64,000 nucleotides of DNA from Prevotella lacticifex (GCF_019973375.1 NZ_BPTV01000003.1:273459-337458), one strand, 5' to 3'; counted from the first letter of the stretch, positions 53,761-63,152 are shown. Notes: generated by a model not told the origin, from the letters alone. Made by a program: numbers and translations.

Positions 53761-54454
53761 GACGGCTGAGTTCGCATATAAGGATATCCCCAACTTCCCG
53801 GTGTCGACCGTTGAGGGTCATGCCGGAAAACTCATATTCGGCAAACTCGGTGGCAAGGACATCCTCGCCATGGACGGCCGCTTCCACTACTACGAGGGCT
53901 ACTCGATGAAGGAGGTGACGTTCCCTATCCGCGTGATGTATGAGCTCGGCATCGAGACACTCTTCGTCAGCAACGCCTCGGGAGGCATGAATCCGGCATT
54001 CCACATCGGCGATCTGATGATTATCCGCGACCACATCAACCTCTTCCCCGAGCATCCGCTCCACGGCAAGAACTTCCCTACGGGACCGCGATTCCCCGAC
54101 ATGCACGAGGCTTACGACCACAGACTCATCGACCTCGCCGGCGAAATTGCAAAGGAGAAGGGCATCGAGGTGAAGTACGGAGTGTACGTGGGTGTGCAGG
54201 GACCGACCTTCGAGACACCATCAGAATACCGTTTCTACCATCTCATCGGAGGCGACGCCGTGGGCATGAGCACCGTACCGGAGGTTATCGTGGCGCGTCA
54301 CTGCGGCATAAAAGTATTCGGAATATCAGTCATTACCGACCTCGGCGGTTTCGAGACACCCGAAAAAGTGAGCCACGAGGAGGTGCAGAAGGCAGCCAAT
54401 GCTGCCCAGCCGAAGATGTGTGATATTTTCCGCGAAATGATTGCAAGGAGCTAA
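53645..54454 (+). CDS. purine nucleoside phosphorylase (trimeric, PNP-I type)
   Basis: A 269-residue cytosolic enzyme cleaving inosine/guanosine with phosphate. Motifs are AIILGTGLGQLASEI (phosphate site), VSTVEGHAGKLIFGKLGGK, RFHYYEGYSMKEVTFPIRVM, SNASGGMNPAF, and GPTFETPSEYRFYHLIGGDAVGMSTVPEVI with the base-binding Glu. ATG 53645 starts 116 bases inside the lpxK frame; the alignment of the N-terminal helix (MYEKIQETASWLKERM) supports it. Equivalent to punA/deoD2 genes of other bacteria. Followed by thiL after 7 bases. Confidence 0.92.
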   Translation: MYEKIQETASWLKERMTTRPKTAIILGTGLGQLASEITETAEFAYKDIPNFPVSTVEGHAGKLIFGKLGGKDILAMDGRFHYYEGYSMKEVTFPIRVMYELGIETLFVSNASGGMNPAFHIGDLMIIRDHINLFPEHPLHGKNFPTGPRFPDMHEAYDHRLIDLAGEIAKEKGIEVKYGVYVGVQGPTFETPSEYRFYHLIGGDAVGMSTVPEVIVARHCGIKVFGISVITDLGGFETPEKVSHEEVQKAANAAQPKMCDIFREMIARS

Positions 54455-54461
54455 AACAATA

Positions 54462-55571
54462 ATGGATATAAAAGATTTAGGTGAGTTTGGCCTCATCGAC
54501 CGCCTCACAAAGGACATACAGCCGAAGAATGCCAGCACACTATATGGTGTCGGCGACGATTGTGCCGTGATGCACTATCCCGACAAGGAGGTACTCGTCA
54601 CGTCGGACATGCTCATGGAGGGCATACACTTCGACCTCGTATATACACCCCTCGAGCAGCTCGGATATAAGGCCGCAATGGTGAATATCAGCGACATCTT
54701 CGCCATGAACGGCACCCCGCAGCAGATCATCGTCTCGATAGCCATCGACAAACGTATGACCGTCGAGGACGTCGAGGCCATATACCGGGGAATGAAAAAA
54801 GCCTGCGCAAAGTGGAATGTCGACATCGTGGGCGGCGACACGACAACATCGCTCACCGGACTGGCTATCTCGGTGACGTGCATCGGCTATGCCGACAAAA
54901 ACGACATCGTGTACCGTCATGGGGCCAACGAGACCGACCTGATATGTGTCACGGGCGATCTCGGATCGGCATATATGGGACTTCAGATTCTCGAACGCGA
55001 AAAGACGGTCTACTATCAGCAGATAGACGAATATAATAATAAGGTAAAGGCGGCCCAGAAAGCCGGCGACGAGACAGAGCTGAAGAAGCTCAGGGCACAG
55101 CGCCGGCAGGTGGAGGACTTCGAGCCCGACTTCGCGGGAAAGGAGTATCTCATCGACCGACAGCTGAAACCGGAGGCCCGGGGCGACGTCATAGAGGCAC
55201 TGCGGCAACGAGGCATACACCCGACGGCAATGATGGACATCTCAGACGGACTGTCGTCGGAGCTCCACCACATCTGCTCACAGAGCCACTGCGGATGCCG
55301 GATATACGAGAAGGAAATTCCTATCGACTATCAGACGGCATCAACATGTGAGGAATTCAACATGAACCTCACCACGGCAGCCCTCAACGGCGGTGAGGAC
55401 TACGAGCTGCTCTTCACCGTACCAATAGGCGACCACGAAAGACTGGCCGACCTCGAGGGCATCCATCAGATTGGCTACATAACCAAGGAGTCGCTCGGCA
55501 TGTATCTCGTCACACGCGACGACAACGAGTTTGAGCTCCAGGCTCAAGGATGGAACCCGCTGAAAGGATAA
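54462..55571 (+). CDS. thiL: thiamine-monophosphate kinase
   Basis: A 369-residue enzyme phosphorylating thiamine phosphate to the active diphosphate, completing the pathway of the thi operon at 35-40 kb. Motifs are YGVGDDCAVMHYPDKEVLVTSDMLMEGIHFDL (metal site), GYKAAMVNISDIFAMNGTP, DIVGGDTTTSLTGLAISVTCIG, MMDISDGLSSELHHIC and LNGGEDYELLFTVP. An insert of about 45 charged residues (around 195-240, rich in Gln/Lys/Glu) lengthens it as in Bacteroidetes homologues. No riboswitch precedes it, so it is not under direct TPP control here. Confidence 0.95.
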   Translation: MDIKDLGEFGLIDRLTKDIQPKNASTLYGVGDDCAVMHYPDKEVLVTSDMLMEGIHFDLVYTPLEQLGYKAAMVNISDIFAMNGTPQQIIVSIAIDKRMTVEDVEAIYRGMKKACAKWNVDIVGGDTTTSLTGLAISVTCIGYADKNDIVYRHGANETDLICVTGDLGSAYMGLQILEREKTVYYQQIDEYNNKVKAAQKAGDETELKKLRAQRRQVEDFEPDFAGKEYLIDRQLKPEARGDVIEALRQRGIHPTAMMDISDGLSSELHHICSQSHCGCRIYEKEIPIDYQTASTCEEFNMNLTTAALNGGEDYELLFTVPIGDHERLADLEGIHQIGYITKESLGMYLVTRDDNEFELQAQGWNPLKG

Positions 55572-55634
55572 TGCAACCTATTTAATATCTAACTCAGCAA
55601 AATCTGACTAATCACCGATAAATTCGATAATCCA

Positions 55635-55666
55635 AAGGGCGGGGCACAATCCCTGCCCTTTTTTCG
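55635..55666 (+). terminator. intrinsic terminator after thiL
   Basis: AAAGGGCGGGG pairs with CCCTGCCCTTT (one bulge) around CACAAT, and a T-run follows. It ends the sppA-lpxK-punA-thiL transcript. The DNA from here to 55990 is AT-rich and gene-free. Confidence 0.7.
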
Positions 55667-55994
55667 TATGGCTATCCCGTTCGCAACAAGTGCATAATAA
55701 TCCAAACGCCGACAAATATAAAACGCTCCTCTATCATCAAATATGGCAAGGAATGGAATAGGAAATAGAGACGAATATCATGACAAGAACAATTATCCAT
55801 CCTAATATGTAGAAACAAGCTATCGAATAACGAACGGACAAACACGGAAATCGAATTCACCGAAACGATATATGATTGCTATAGCACTCCATTCAACCCA
55901 TTTTTGAGTCAAAAAAATCTCAAAAAGAAAACCTTTGAATATCAGCGCATTACCGACAAAGTGAAAATTTTTAAAGAAAAAAGTTATGAATATA

Positions 55995-56026
55995 TTTGCG
56001 GGAACTAAATATTTTGTGTACCTTTG
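55995..56026 (+). promoter_or_regulatory. tRNA-Phe promoter
   Basis: TTTG at 55995-55998, a 20-base spacer and TACCTTTG at 56019-56026. The mature tRNA starts 38 bases downstream. Confidence 0.7.
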
Positions 56027-56063
56027 CACTCGCAATTCAGAAATGAAGCAATAACAACAAAAT

Positions 56064-56136
56064 GGTGCCTTAGCTCAGGTGGTAGAGCAATGGACTGAAA
56101 ATCCATGTGTCCTTGGTTCAACTCCAAGAGGTACCA
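56064..56136 (+). tRNA. tRNA-Phe (GAA)
   Basis: A 73-nt cloverleaf. The acceptor is GGTGCCT/AGGTACC with one G-T, then discriminator A. The D arm is GCTC..GAGC and the anticodon stem is ATGGA/TCCAT with loop CTGAAAA, giving anticodon GAA. The T arm is CTTGG-TTCAACT-CCAAG. The 3' CCA is not encoded (ACT follows), so it must be added by the nucleotidyltransferase. It is a single-gene transcript with its own promoter and terminator. Confidence 0.96.
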
Positions 56137-56150
56137 CTCCTCCTTTCATT

Positions 56151-56185
56151 AGGGCGGTTCTCCTTATGAGGCCGCTCTTTTTTTT
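56151..56185 (+). terminator. terminator after tRNA-Phe
   Basis: GGGCGG (56152-56157) pairs with CCGCTC (56172-56177, one G-T), followed by eight Ts. Confidence 0.7.
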
Positions 56186-56372
56186 GTACTTACATCTCCC
56201 ATCATAGGTTCTGCATCGAGATTCTGCCAATGCAAGAGGCCACAACGCAACGATGGCACCCATCTCATAACCATCGCAGAAATGAATTCCATCCTACTGA
56301 AACAATCGAAGGGAACAATTTGCCATTGCGAAATATCTTGACAGTATTCCAATATATATCATTCGGCACTCT

Positions 56373-56456
56373 AAAACGGTCCGTTTCAGCCTGCAAAACG
56401 GTCCATTTCGCAGTCTAAAACAGCCCGTTTCGCAACGCGAAAAGGGCCGTATTGCC
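56373..56456. repeat. 22-bp palindromic tandem array, copy 2
   Basis: Three full units (56373-56394, 56395-56416, 56417-56438) and a partial fourth. The core is the same AAACGGtCCGTTT palindrome and 22-bp period as at 29678-29760, in the same orientation. It lies in the gene-free interval 56137-56665 between tRNA-Phe and the beta-helix lipoprotein, in which nothing else is seen. Confidence 0.85.
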
Positions 56457-56665
56457 AACACATTGAATGTCAATAAGTTGCAGCGCCAGTGCCTGAGCAA
56501 AATTGAAATGAATTATTTTTACTAATCGGATGCCAGCAAATCCGTTCTCATAAGAAGCTGACGGATTGGGGTAGAGAATTGACAGAAACCGCGCTCGTCG
56601 CCACAGCCGATTGATTATTCAGTCATGGCATATAATAATTGTAAATAAAATCCGTTATCAAAGAA

Positions 56666-58159
56666 ATGAATAAATACATTACCATCATATTACTTGCCCT
56701 ACTGGCAACACTGAGTGCATGTACCGACGACGACTCGTTCTCGGCATCGACGGCGAACACGCTGACATTCTCGGCCGACACCGTCACCTTCGACACGCTC
56801 TTCTCACGCGTGCCAACGGCCACACGCACCTTCTGGGTGTACAACCACTCGGGCGACGGCATACGCTGCTCAAGCGTACGACTGGAGAATGGCAACCAGA
56901 CGGGATACCGCGTCAACGTCGACGGCATCTATCTCGGCAGCGCACAGGGATATCAGACCAACGAGATAGAGATTCGCGACAAGGACTCAATACGCGTCTT
57001 CGTCGAGCTGACATCGCCGGAGAACCACGCCAAGACTCCACAGCTGTTGGAGGACAATATCGTCTTCACGCTCAAAAGCGGTGTTCAGCAGAAGGTAAAC
57101 CTAAGGGGATATTCGTGGGATGCCGACATTATAGGAATGCTCGAGATACGCCACGACACAACAATCTCAGCCGTCGACAAGCCTCTAATCATTCAGCAGG
57201 GGCTCCGCGTCGACTCCGGGGCCACACTAACCGTAGCACGGGGCTCGACAATATACTTTGGACAACGTGCCGGAATGGACATCTACGGAAGACTCGTTGC
57301 CGACGGAACGGCCGAAAAGAATGTCATATTCCGTGGCGACCGCATCGACAAGATGTTCGACTACCTGCCCTACGACCGGGTGCCGGGACAGTGGCAGGGC
57401 ATCCATTTCCACACGTCATCGTATGAGAACAGACTGAATTACACCGACATACACTCGGCTTACAACGGTGTGGTGTGCGACTCGTCGAGCGTGGAGCGAC
57501 TGAAGTTGCAAGCTTACAACACCACAATCCACAACTGCCAAGGCTATGGACTGAAGGAGACAAACTGTGTCGTCGACCTATGGAACTGCCAGATAACCAA
57601 CACGTTGAGCGACTGTGCGGCTTTCTTCGGCGGTGGGGCAATGTTGCGCCACTGCACCATAGCACAGTTCTATCCCTTCGATGCCAACAGGGGGGTGGCA
57701 CTGAGGTTCTCAAACTATGACGGCGACAAGGACTATCCTCTATACCAGTTCGACGTCTACAACACGCTCGTCACCGGCTATGCCGACGATGTCGTCATGG
57801 GCGATTTCAACAAGAGCACTGATGCGACATATATGTTCAGCCACTGCATACTGCGGACCATCAAACCGGACACTATCAACGAGCAACAGTTCCGCCATGT
57901 GACATTCGAGAATGTTGAGGACACTGCCGCCATAACCGGCGCAAAGCACTTCCGCGACATCGATGCCGACAAGCAATACTACGATTTCCATCTCGACTCG
58001 CTGTCGACAGCCATTGACTCGGCCGAAGTGTTGCCCAACGGATACAGCGCCACCGACCGCGACGGACGCCAACGCGACTCCCGTCCGGACATCGGTGCCT
58101 ACGAATATCATCACGACTCGTCCGCCACACCGGCTGCTCTGCCGAGGCGGAGAAGATAA
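56666..58159 (+). CDS. parallel beta-helix lipoprotein (choice-of-anchor Q type ending)
   Basis: A 497-residue protein with a lipoprotein signal (IILLALLATLSAC, Cys19), so it is attached to the envelope. After an Ig-like N-terminal domain (about 25-170), the sequence shows irregular beta-helix coils (about 180-450: LIIQQGLRVDSGATLTVARG, IYFGQRAGMDIYGRLVADG, TTIHNCQGYGL and so on). The ending DGRQRDSRPDIGAYEY (about 465-481) is the anchor-Q style motif common on secreted right-handed beta-helix proteins. Such folds often bind or cut polysaccharide; no catalytic residue can be assigned. Followed by cdd after 12 bases. Confidence 0.8.
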   Translation: MNKYITIILLALLATLSACTDDDSFSASTANTLTFSADTVTFDTLFSRVPTATRTFWVYNHSGDGIRCSSVRLENGNQTGYRVNVDGIYLGSAQGYQTNEIEIRDKDSIRVFVELTSPENHAKTPQLLEDNIVFTLKSGVQQKVNLRGYSWDADIIGMLEIRHDTTISAVDKPLIIQQGLRVDSGATLTVARGSTIYFGQRAGMDIYGRLVADGTAEKNVIFRGDRIDKMFDYLPYDRVPGQWQGIHFHTSSYENRLNYTDIHSAYNGVVCDSSSVERLKLQAYNTTIHNCQGYGLKETNCVVDLWNCQITNTLSDCAAFFGGGAMLRHCTIAQFYPFDANRGVALRFSNYDGDKDYPLYQFDVYNTLVTGYADDVVMGDFNKSTDATYMFSHCILRTIKPDTINEQQFRHVTFENVEDTAAITGAKHFRDIDADKQYYDFHLDSLSTAIDSAEVLPNGYSATDRDGRQRDSRPDIGAYEYHHDSSATPAALPRRRR

Positions 58160-58171
58160 AAACTACCCGAA

Positions 58172-58651
58172 ATGAAAAAGATTGACCTAAGCATTACTAT
58201 TGGTTTCTGTCAGACCGATGAGCTGTCGGAAGCCGACCAGCAACTCGTAGAGAGGGCAAAAGAGGCCACGCGAAACTCATACTCGCCCTACAGCAAGTTT
58301 GCTGTGGGGGCTGCGGTCAGGCTGGCCGACGGCACCACAATTATTGGTGCGAACCAGGAGAACGCAGCATTCCCTTCAGGGCTCTGTGCAGAGCGCACCG
58401 CCATATTCGCGGCCCAGGCCCAGCATCCCGACCAGCCGATAACGGCCATCGCCATCGCAGCACGCAATCAGAACGGACTGATGCCCGACCCTATCGTGCC
58501 CTGTGGCTCCTGCCGCCAGGTGATGACAGAAATCGAGGACCGCTACAAGCACCCTATTCGCATCCTCCTCTATGGCACCGCCGGTACGTATGTCATCAAC
58601 TCGGTAAAGGATATCCTGCCGCTCTGCTTCATCGGCGACTCAATGAAGTAG
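58172..58651 (+). CDS. cdd: cytidine deaminase
   Basis: A 159-residue zinc enzyme deaminating cytidine/deoxycytidine in pyrimidine salvage. The zinc and catalytic residues are in LCAERTAIFAA (Cys, Glu) and PCGSCRQVM (two Cys). SPYSKFAVGAAVRLADG and NQENAAFPSGLCAERTA are typical of the homotetrameric class. Normal length. It starts 12 bases after the beta-helix lipoprotein gene, so the two probably share a transcript. A strongly structured, gene-free region follows. Confidence 0.94.
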   Translation: MKKIDLSITIGFCQTDELSEADQQLVERAKEATRNSYSPYSKFAVGAAVRLADGTTIIGANQENAAFPSGLCAERTAIFAAQAQHPDQPITAIAIAARNQNGLMPDPIVPCGSCRQVMTEIEDRYKHPIRILLYGTAGTYVINSVKDILPLCFIGDSMK

Positions 58652-59026
58652 TGGTCAGGCCCATCCTCGTCCATTCAGCTGCCCATGGCTTTTGTAGCTA
58701 TGGGGCTATGGCTCTGTGGTTTCCATAGCCACTATGATGTGTCCCATGATCCTATGTAACGTCATATAAATAGCAATAACATCCTATGGTCCAATTAGCT
58801 ACCTATATGTCATAATTTCCATATCAAAGAAAGCAGGGCCTAACGACCGGCCGGAGGGCCCCAACCCTGCCTATCCGCTCCTGCAAAGAAGTCACGGAGG
58901 CAATAAGTTGGGCGACGAAAGGTATTACATGTGCTGCACCTATCCACTTGCAGGGGCGGCCTTTATGGCCCGACCGCTCGGTCGTAAGACCGAATATCTG
59001 TCGCGTTAATCTGTTTTGATGGTTTT
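58652..59026. other. gene-free, hairpin-rich spacer (part 1)
   Basis: No reading frame is convincing. Stems include GGCTATGG/CCATAGCC (about 58708-58736), GCAGGG/CCCTGC (58833-58838/58865-58870), CCTGCAA/TTGCAGG (about 58882-58957), a GGCC/GGCC hairpin and CGGTC-GTAA-GACCG (about 58979-58992). This is much more folding potential than in other spacers of similar length in the window. Confidence 0.5.
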
Positions 59027-59171
59027 CCTTTGTGTCAGCGCCAAGATCCGACGGAGGAGAATCTGCCATTTGGGTTTTGAGGGCGGTGAGAGGCCCACCC
59101 TCTCACAAGCGCTCAAAGCCCAAATGGCAAAGGGCGAAAGCCCTTGGTGCTGACACGAAGGGTTTTTATTG
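59027..59171 (+). repeat. multi-branched palindromic element C
   Basis: The outer stem 59027-59045/59143-59161 (19 bp, two G-T) encloses a TCC-GAC-GGA hairpin, a long stem 59064-59081/59112-59129 (18 bp, one G-T) capped by GTGAGAGG/CCTCTCAC (59086-59093/59099-59106), and an AAGGGC-GAAA-GCCCTT hairpin (59130-59145). GGTTTTTATT follows, so it may end the cdd transcript. Mismatches are all G-T, which are tolerated in RNA. Confidence 0.7.
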
Positions 59172-59321
59172 GTTTTGGTCTTAATTCATGATTGTCTATT
59201 CAACGTTCTTCGTTCAAGAGGGGCTACACGCCAATGCGTTACACCAAATCATCATAGATAAACCATAATGAGCTGATAATCAAAATAGAAATTCATTTTT
59301 ATTGAAAAGTGATGAAGTCAT

Positions 59322-59350
59322 AAAAAAAAGGCAGGGCCTCAGCCCTGCCT
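59322..59350 (-). terminator. intrinsic terminator of the cupin gene
   Basis: GGCAGGGC (59330-59337) pairs with GCCCTGCC (59342-59349). On the minus strand the stem is followed by eight Us. It lies 16 bases past the cupin stop. Confidence 0.85.
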
Positions 59351-59365
59351 CCTCAAGAATTTCTC

Positions 59366-59701
59366 TTATTCGTGATGCTCCGGCACGATGGCCAGATAAA
59401 CGAGGTCGTGGTCGGTGAGGTTCTCCATATAATGGGAGTGGCCCTCAGGACAATAGTGGCACTGCCCTACCCTAACGGTCTCAGTAATACCGTCATAGTG
59501 GAAAGTGGCCACACCGCTGATAACGAAGACTATCTCGCAGTTGCCCTCATGCTTATGGATGCCGCTCGAGGCACCGGGACGGAGGGTAGAATACATAATC
59601 TTAACCTTGTCGTCGGCAAAGTTCCTCGTATCCAACGGCCCTTCACCGCCCTTGAAGTTCATCTGATGAACCTCAGGAATCTTGTCGAAATCTATAATCA
59701 T
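59366..59701 (-). CDS. small cupin-domain protein
   Basis: A 111-residue single cupin barrel. Motif 1 is GASSGIHKHEGNCEIVFVISG (metal-binding His, His, Glu) and motif 2 is QCHYCPEGHSHYMENL (His). It probably binds a divalent metal; such proteins are isomerases, small-molecule binders or dioxygenases, and the role here is unknown. Monocistronic between two good terminators (59322-59350 and 59716-59764), so it has its own promoter in the short gap before 59716. Confidence 0.85.
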   Translation of the reverse strand: MIIDFDKIPEVHQMNFKGGEGPLDTRNFADDKVKIMYSTLRPGASSGIHKHEGNCEIVFVISGVATFHYDGITETVRVGQCHYCPEGHSHYMENLTDHDLVYLAIVPEHHE

Positions 59702-59715
59702 AATAGTTTGTCTTT

Positions 59716-59764
59716 ATAAAAACGGCATTCCCCTTCCCTCCACAGCGGGAGAGAATGGGAATGC
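59716..59764 (-). terminator. intrinsic terminator of the TonB-receptor gene
   Basis: GCATTCCC (59725-59732) pairs with GGGAATGC (59757-59764), with further pairing inside. On the minus strand a U-rich stretch (GTTTTTATAAAG) follows. Confidence 0.7.
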
Positions 59765-59799
59765 GAGTTTAGTGTTTATCCTTTGTCGTAACGAAAGGA

Positions 59800-62700
59800 T
59801 TAAAAAGTGTACTTCAGACCAATCTGACCACGCCAGCGGCTGTAGAGGTCGCTGTAGTCGCGGTTGGCATAGCCGCCTGTGAACTGATAGACACCGTTGC
59901 CGCGGTATGTAACAGGGCTGTAGTAGACTCCGAAACCGTCGCCGTAGGTGTGGCCCCAGTCTTTGTTCAGCAGGTTGCCGACGTTGATAATATCGACGGT
60001 GAGCTCGATGGAGTTGACATCGCCGAGCACCTTGAACGAGAATTTCTGACCGAAATGGAAGTCGAAGTGCTGCTCGAAGGCAAGGTTGTCGGCATAGCGC
60101 TTGAAGAATTCGCCGCGATGCTTGCTCAGGTACGAATCGCCGTCAATCCAGGTCTCCATAAGCTGGCGCTGCATGGCTGCCGTGAGGGTCTTAGGATAAG
60201 CGTTGCCGTTGGCCGACCAGGCATCGGTGCCGGGACCGAAGAGGCGACGAGTGAGGGCGTTGTTGTTGAACGAGGTCTCCTCAAACTGCATGGAGTTCAG
60301 CTGGTCGCTCGTCGGGATGTAAAGCAGGTCGTTGCCGCTGGCACCGTCGCCGTTCATATCTCCGTAGGTATATAATGTGTAAGGCGATCCGCTCTTGGCA
60401 GTATAGATGACGCCGACAGTGGTCTGCCACTGCTTGCGGGCACCGTACTGCACATGATAGTATGCACTGGCCTGAATGCGGTGAGGGATATTGTAGGCTG
60501 AGTTACCGAGCTCAGGATCGTTAGGATTCTGGCAGGTATAGTTATAGCGCCAGTTGCTCTCGGCAACCGAGCTGCCACCGTTGTTCACGCTCTTCGACTT
60601 CGTCCATGTGTAGCTGGCCATGAGGTCGAGGCCGAAGTTGAAGTGCTTCTCGGCTTTCAACGACAGGTTGACAGTGTAACCCTTGCTCGTATTGTAGAGA
60701 GCGTAGATATTGCTGAATGGGGTTCCGGAAGTGGTCTTTTCAAGCATCGGACGGTTGTCATCAACCATGTCGGTTCCCTGATAATAGGTCTGGCCGAAGG
60801 TCTTGCCGGTCATGTCGTAGGCAAGGTTCTTATAGAGAATGTCGTTGAGGGTCTTGGAGTAGATACCCTCGGCAGTCCAGTCGATGCCAAGGAGCTTGAA
60901 GTCGAAACCGAGGTTGAAACGCAGGCTCTGGGCAAACTTGAAGTTGTGGTCGTAGACGTTAACTGTCTGACTGCCTGACGATTTAGCGTTAGCGACGTTA
61001 GCCTCCTGACCGTTGGGGTCGAGGATGAGCGTTGCGCCCTTAGGCTTGTTCAGATAGTACTGCGACATCTGAATTCCGGTGTTCGAGAAGTTGTTTGAAA
61101 TCCATACGAACGGGATGCGGCCGGTGAATACTCCGGCTCCACCACGAAGGATATAGCGGCGGTCGCCGTTGATATCCCAGCGGAAGCCTACACGCGGACT
61201 CCACAGCGGAGCACTCGAAAGTTTCTGGTCGGTACGGACATTCCACCCGCGACTCTTGGCATACTCATTAAACGGGACGTTGGCTGCCGGCTTGTCGAAG
61301 AAGATAGGAATGTCGACACGCAGACCATAGGTGAGCTGGAAGTTGCGGGTAGCATCCCACTTGTCCTGGGCGTAGAAACCAAGCTGGGCTGCACCAAAGC
61401 TTGCCTGCCAGCGCGGATCGCCGGTGACGTCGACATTTGCATGGCCGTAGCGGTAGTAGTTCATATAGCTCTTCGTCGGGTCGAGCTGGCCGTCGTCCAT
61501 ATAATCGTCGTAGTAGCGGTTGAAGTCGTCGGGAGTCTGGAAGTTATAAGTTCCATAGAGGTCCTGGATGAAGAGATTGGAAAAATCGTAAATTTCGTTG
61601 TGAGTACCGAACGTAAGGGTGTGGTTGCCCTTATACCATGTGAGGTTGTCCTCAAGAGTCCAAATGTCCTGATCGAGCGAGTTGGCCATCGACGAACGCT
61701 CGTTGCCTAAGTTGATGGTACCGCCACCAACACCGGAGATGGTTATTGATGGGAACGGAGCTCCGACATCGCGCTTGTCGCGGACACGCACATAGCTGGC
61801 GCGGGCCTCATTGCTCAGCGACGGAGAGATACGGCTCTGAAGCTCAGCGATATACGAGTTTGTAGTACTCTTGAACGGATAGCTGTAGAGGTTGTCGTTG
61901 AGGGCACGGATGCCACCGCCATTGTTCAACTGTTTGGCATCGACAAGGCTCCAGCGGATAGTGAATTTATTCGACTCGTTGATGTTCCAGTCGAGTTTCA
62001 CACCTGCCTTAGTGCTCTTAGTGTAGATATCCTCTGTTGAGAATGCACCGGGATAGTTGACACCCTGCTTTGCTGCGATATTCTTCAGTTTGCTGACAAT
62101 ATCGTCGGCAACGGTCATATCGACCTGCGACTGGGAGGAGCCGTAAGCGTAGAGGTTAGGATAAGACTTGTCGTTCTTCTCCAAGTTGGCAAAGAAGAAG
62201 AGCTTGTCCTTGATGATTGGACCGCCAAGGGTCAGGCCCCAGTTGTAGTCCTTCTCCTTATTATATTTAGGAGCATAGCCCGAACCATCAGCAAGCTGAT
62301 AGTGATGGCCTAAAAGATTCTGGTTGTAACCGTAACCATAGGCACTGCCGTGGAACTGGTTTGTTCCGCTCTTAGTGATGGCATTGACCGAACCACCGGT
62401 GAATCCGCTCTGGCGGACATCGAAGGGAGCCACATTAACCTGAATCTGCTCAATGGTCTCAAGCGATACAGGCTGCGTTCCCGCCTGACCACCATTGGAA
62501 CCGGTGCTCGAGAGTCCGAAGACATCGTTGTTGGCGGCACCGTCGATAAGCAACTGGTTATAACGGTTGTTGGTTCCGGCAAACGACATCACGCCAGAAT
62601 TGGTCGTGGTCAACTGAGGATTAAGACGTGCAACATCGGCAATGCTGTGGCTGATTGTCGGCATATCGTTGATCTGCTGTGCGTTAAGACTCTGCGCAGC

Positions 62701-63093
62701 ACCGGTCTTCGTTCCATTGATGCCGGCATTGCCCGTGACAACAACTTCCTGAAGTTCGCGGGCGTCGGCCTGAAGGGTGCACGACAGATCCTCCGTCTCA
62801 CCAAGGCGGAGCTCAACATTGTTGAACACTTTCGGCTTGTTGCCGATGTAGCTGATCTCAACCTGGTAAGGACCACCGACACGCATTCCCTGGATAGTGA
62901 AACGGCCGTCAATGTTCGTGACAGCACGATAAACAGTACCCGAAGGCTGGTGGGTGGCGGTGACCGTGGCCCCAATGACCGATTCGCCGTCACTCGTAAC
63001 AAGACCGGAGATTCCCGATGTCGTTACCTGGGCGAAAACTGATGAAGCGATCATGACGAACAATGTCACCAGAATAAATAGCTTCTTTTGCAT
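59800..63093 (-). CDS. TonB-dependent outer-membrane receptor, Oar-like
   Basis: A 1,097-residue barrel with a signal peptide (LFILVTLFVMIASSVFAQ). It has a carboxypeptidase-regulatory-like beta-sandwich (about 25-110: ISGLVTSDGESVIGATVTATHQPSGTVYRAVTNIDGRFTI), a plug (about 120-250: LQEVVVTGNAG, VSLETIEQIQVNVAPFDVRQSGFTGGSVNAITKSGTN) and a large barrel to the final Phe (SRWRGQIGLKYTF). This matches the Oar/TonB-receptor class lacking a SusD partner. The ligand is unknown. A -7 box (TAATTTTG, minus strand, 63143-63150) lies about 50 bases upstream, right beside the inverted-repeat element at 63153-63416. Confidence 0.93.
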   Translation of the reverse strand: MQKKLFILVTLFVMIASSVFAQVTTSGISGLVTSDGESVIGATVTATHQPSGTVYRAVTNIDGRFTIQGMRVGGPYQVEISYIGNKPKVFNNVELRLGETEDLSCTLQADARELQEVVVTGNAGINGTKTGAAQSLNAQQINDMPTISHSIADVARLNPQLTTTNSGVMSFAGTNNRYNQLLIDGAANNDVFGLSSTGSNGGQAGTQPVSLETIEQIQVNVAPFDVRQSGFTGGSVNAITKSGTNQFHGSAYGYGYNQNLLGHHYQLADGSGYAPKYNKEKDYNWGLTLGGPIIKDKLFFFANLEKNDKSYPNLYAYGSSQSQVDMTVADDIVSKLKNIAAKQGVNYPGAFSTEDIYTKSTKAGVKLDWNINESNKFTIRWSLVDAKQLNNGGGIRALNDNLYSYPFKSTTNSYIAELQSRISPSLSNEARASYVRVRDKRDVGAPFPSITISGVGGGTINLGNERSSMANSLDQDIWTLEDNLTWYKGNHTLTFGTHNEIYDFSNLFIQDLYGTYNFQTPDDFNRYYDDYMDDGQLDPTKSYMNYYRYGHANVDVTGDPRWQASFGAAQLGFYAQDKWDATRNFQLTYGLRVDIPIFFDKPAANVPFNEYAKSRGWNVRTDQKLSSAPLWSPRVGFRWDINGDRRYILRGGAGVFTGRIPFVWISNNFSNTGIQMSQYYLNKPKGATLILDPNGQEANVANAKSSGSQTVNVYDHNFKFAQSLRFNLGFDFKLLGIDWTAEGIYSKTLNDILYKNLAYDMTGKTFGQTYYQGTDMVDDNRPMLEKTTSGTPFSNIYALYNTSKGYTVNLSLKAEKHFNFGLDLMASYTWTKSKSVNNGGSSVAESNWRYNYTCQNPNDPELGNSAYNIPHRIQASAYYHVQYGARKQWQTTVGVIYTAKSGSPYTLYTYGDMNGDGASGNDLLYIPTSDQLNSMQFEETSFNNNALTRRLFGPGTDAWSANGNAYPKTLTAAMQRQLMETWIDGDSYLSKHRGEFFKRYADNLAFEQHFDFHFGQKFSFKVLGDVNSIELTVDIINVGNLLNKDWGHTYGDGFGVYYSPVTYRGNGVYQFTGGYANRDYSDLYSRWRGQIGLKYTF

Positions 63094-63142
63094 AACTCAG
63101 ATAAATAATTAATTGTGTAAATCTGTTATTCTAATTGCGATG

Positions 63143-63150
63143 CAAAATTA
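63143..63150 (-). promoter_or_regulatory. -7 box of the TonB-receptor gene
   Basis: TAATTTTG on the minus strand fits TAnnTTTG. No TTTG is present at the -33 position, which falls inside the adjacent inverted repeat. Confidence 0.45.
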
Positions 63151-63152
63151 AC

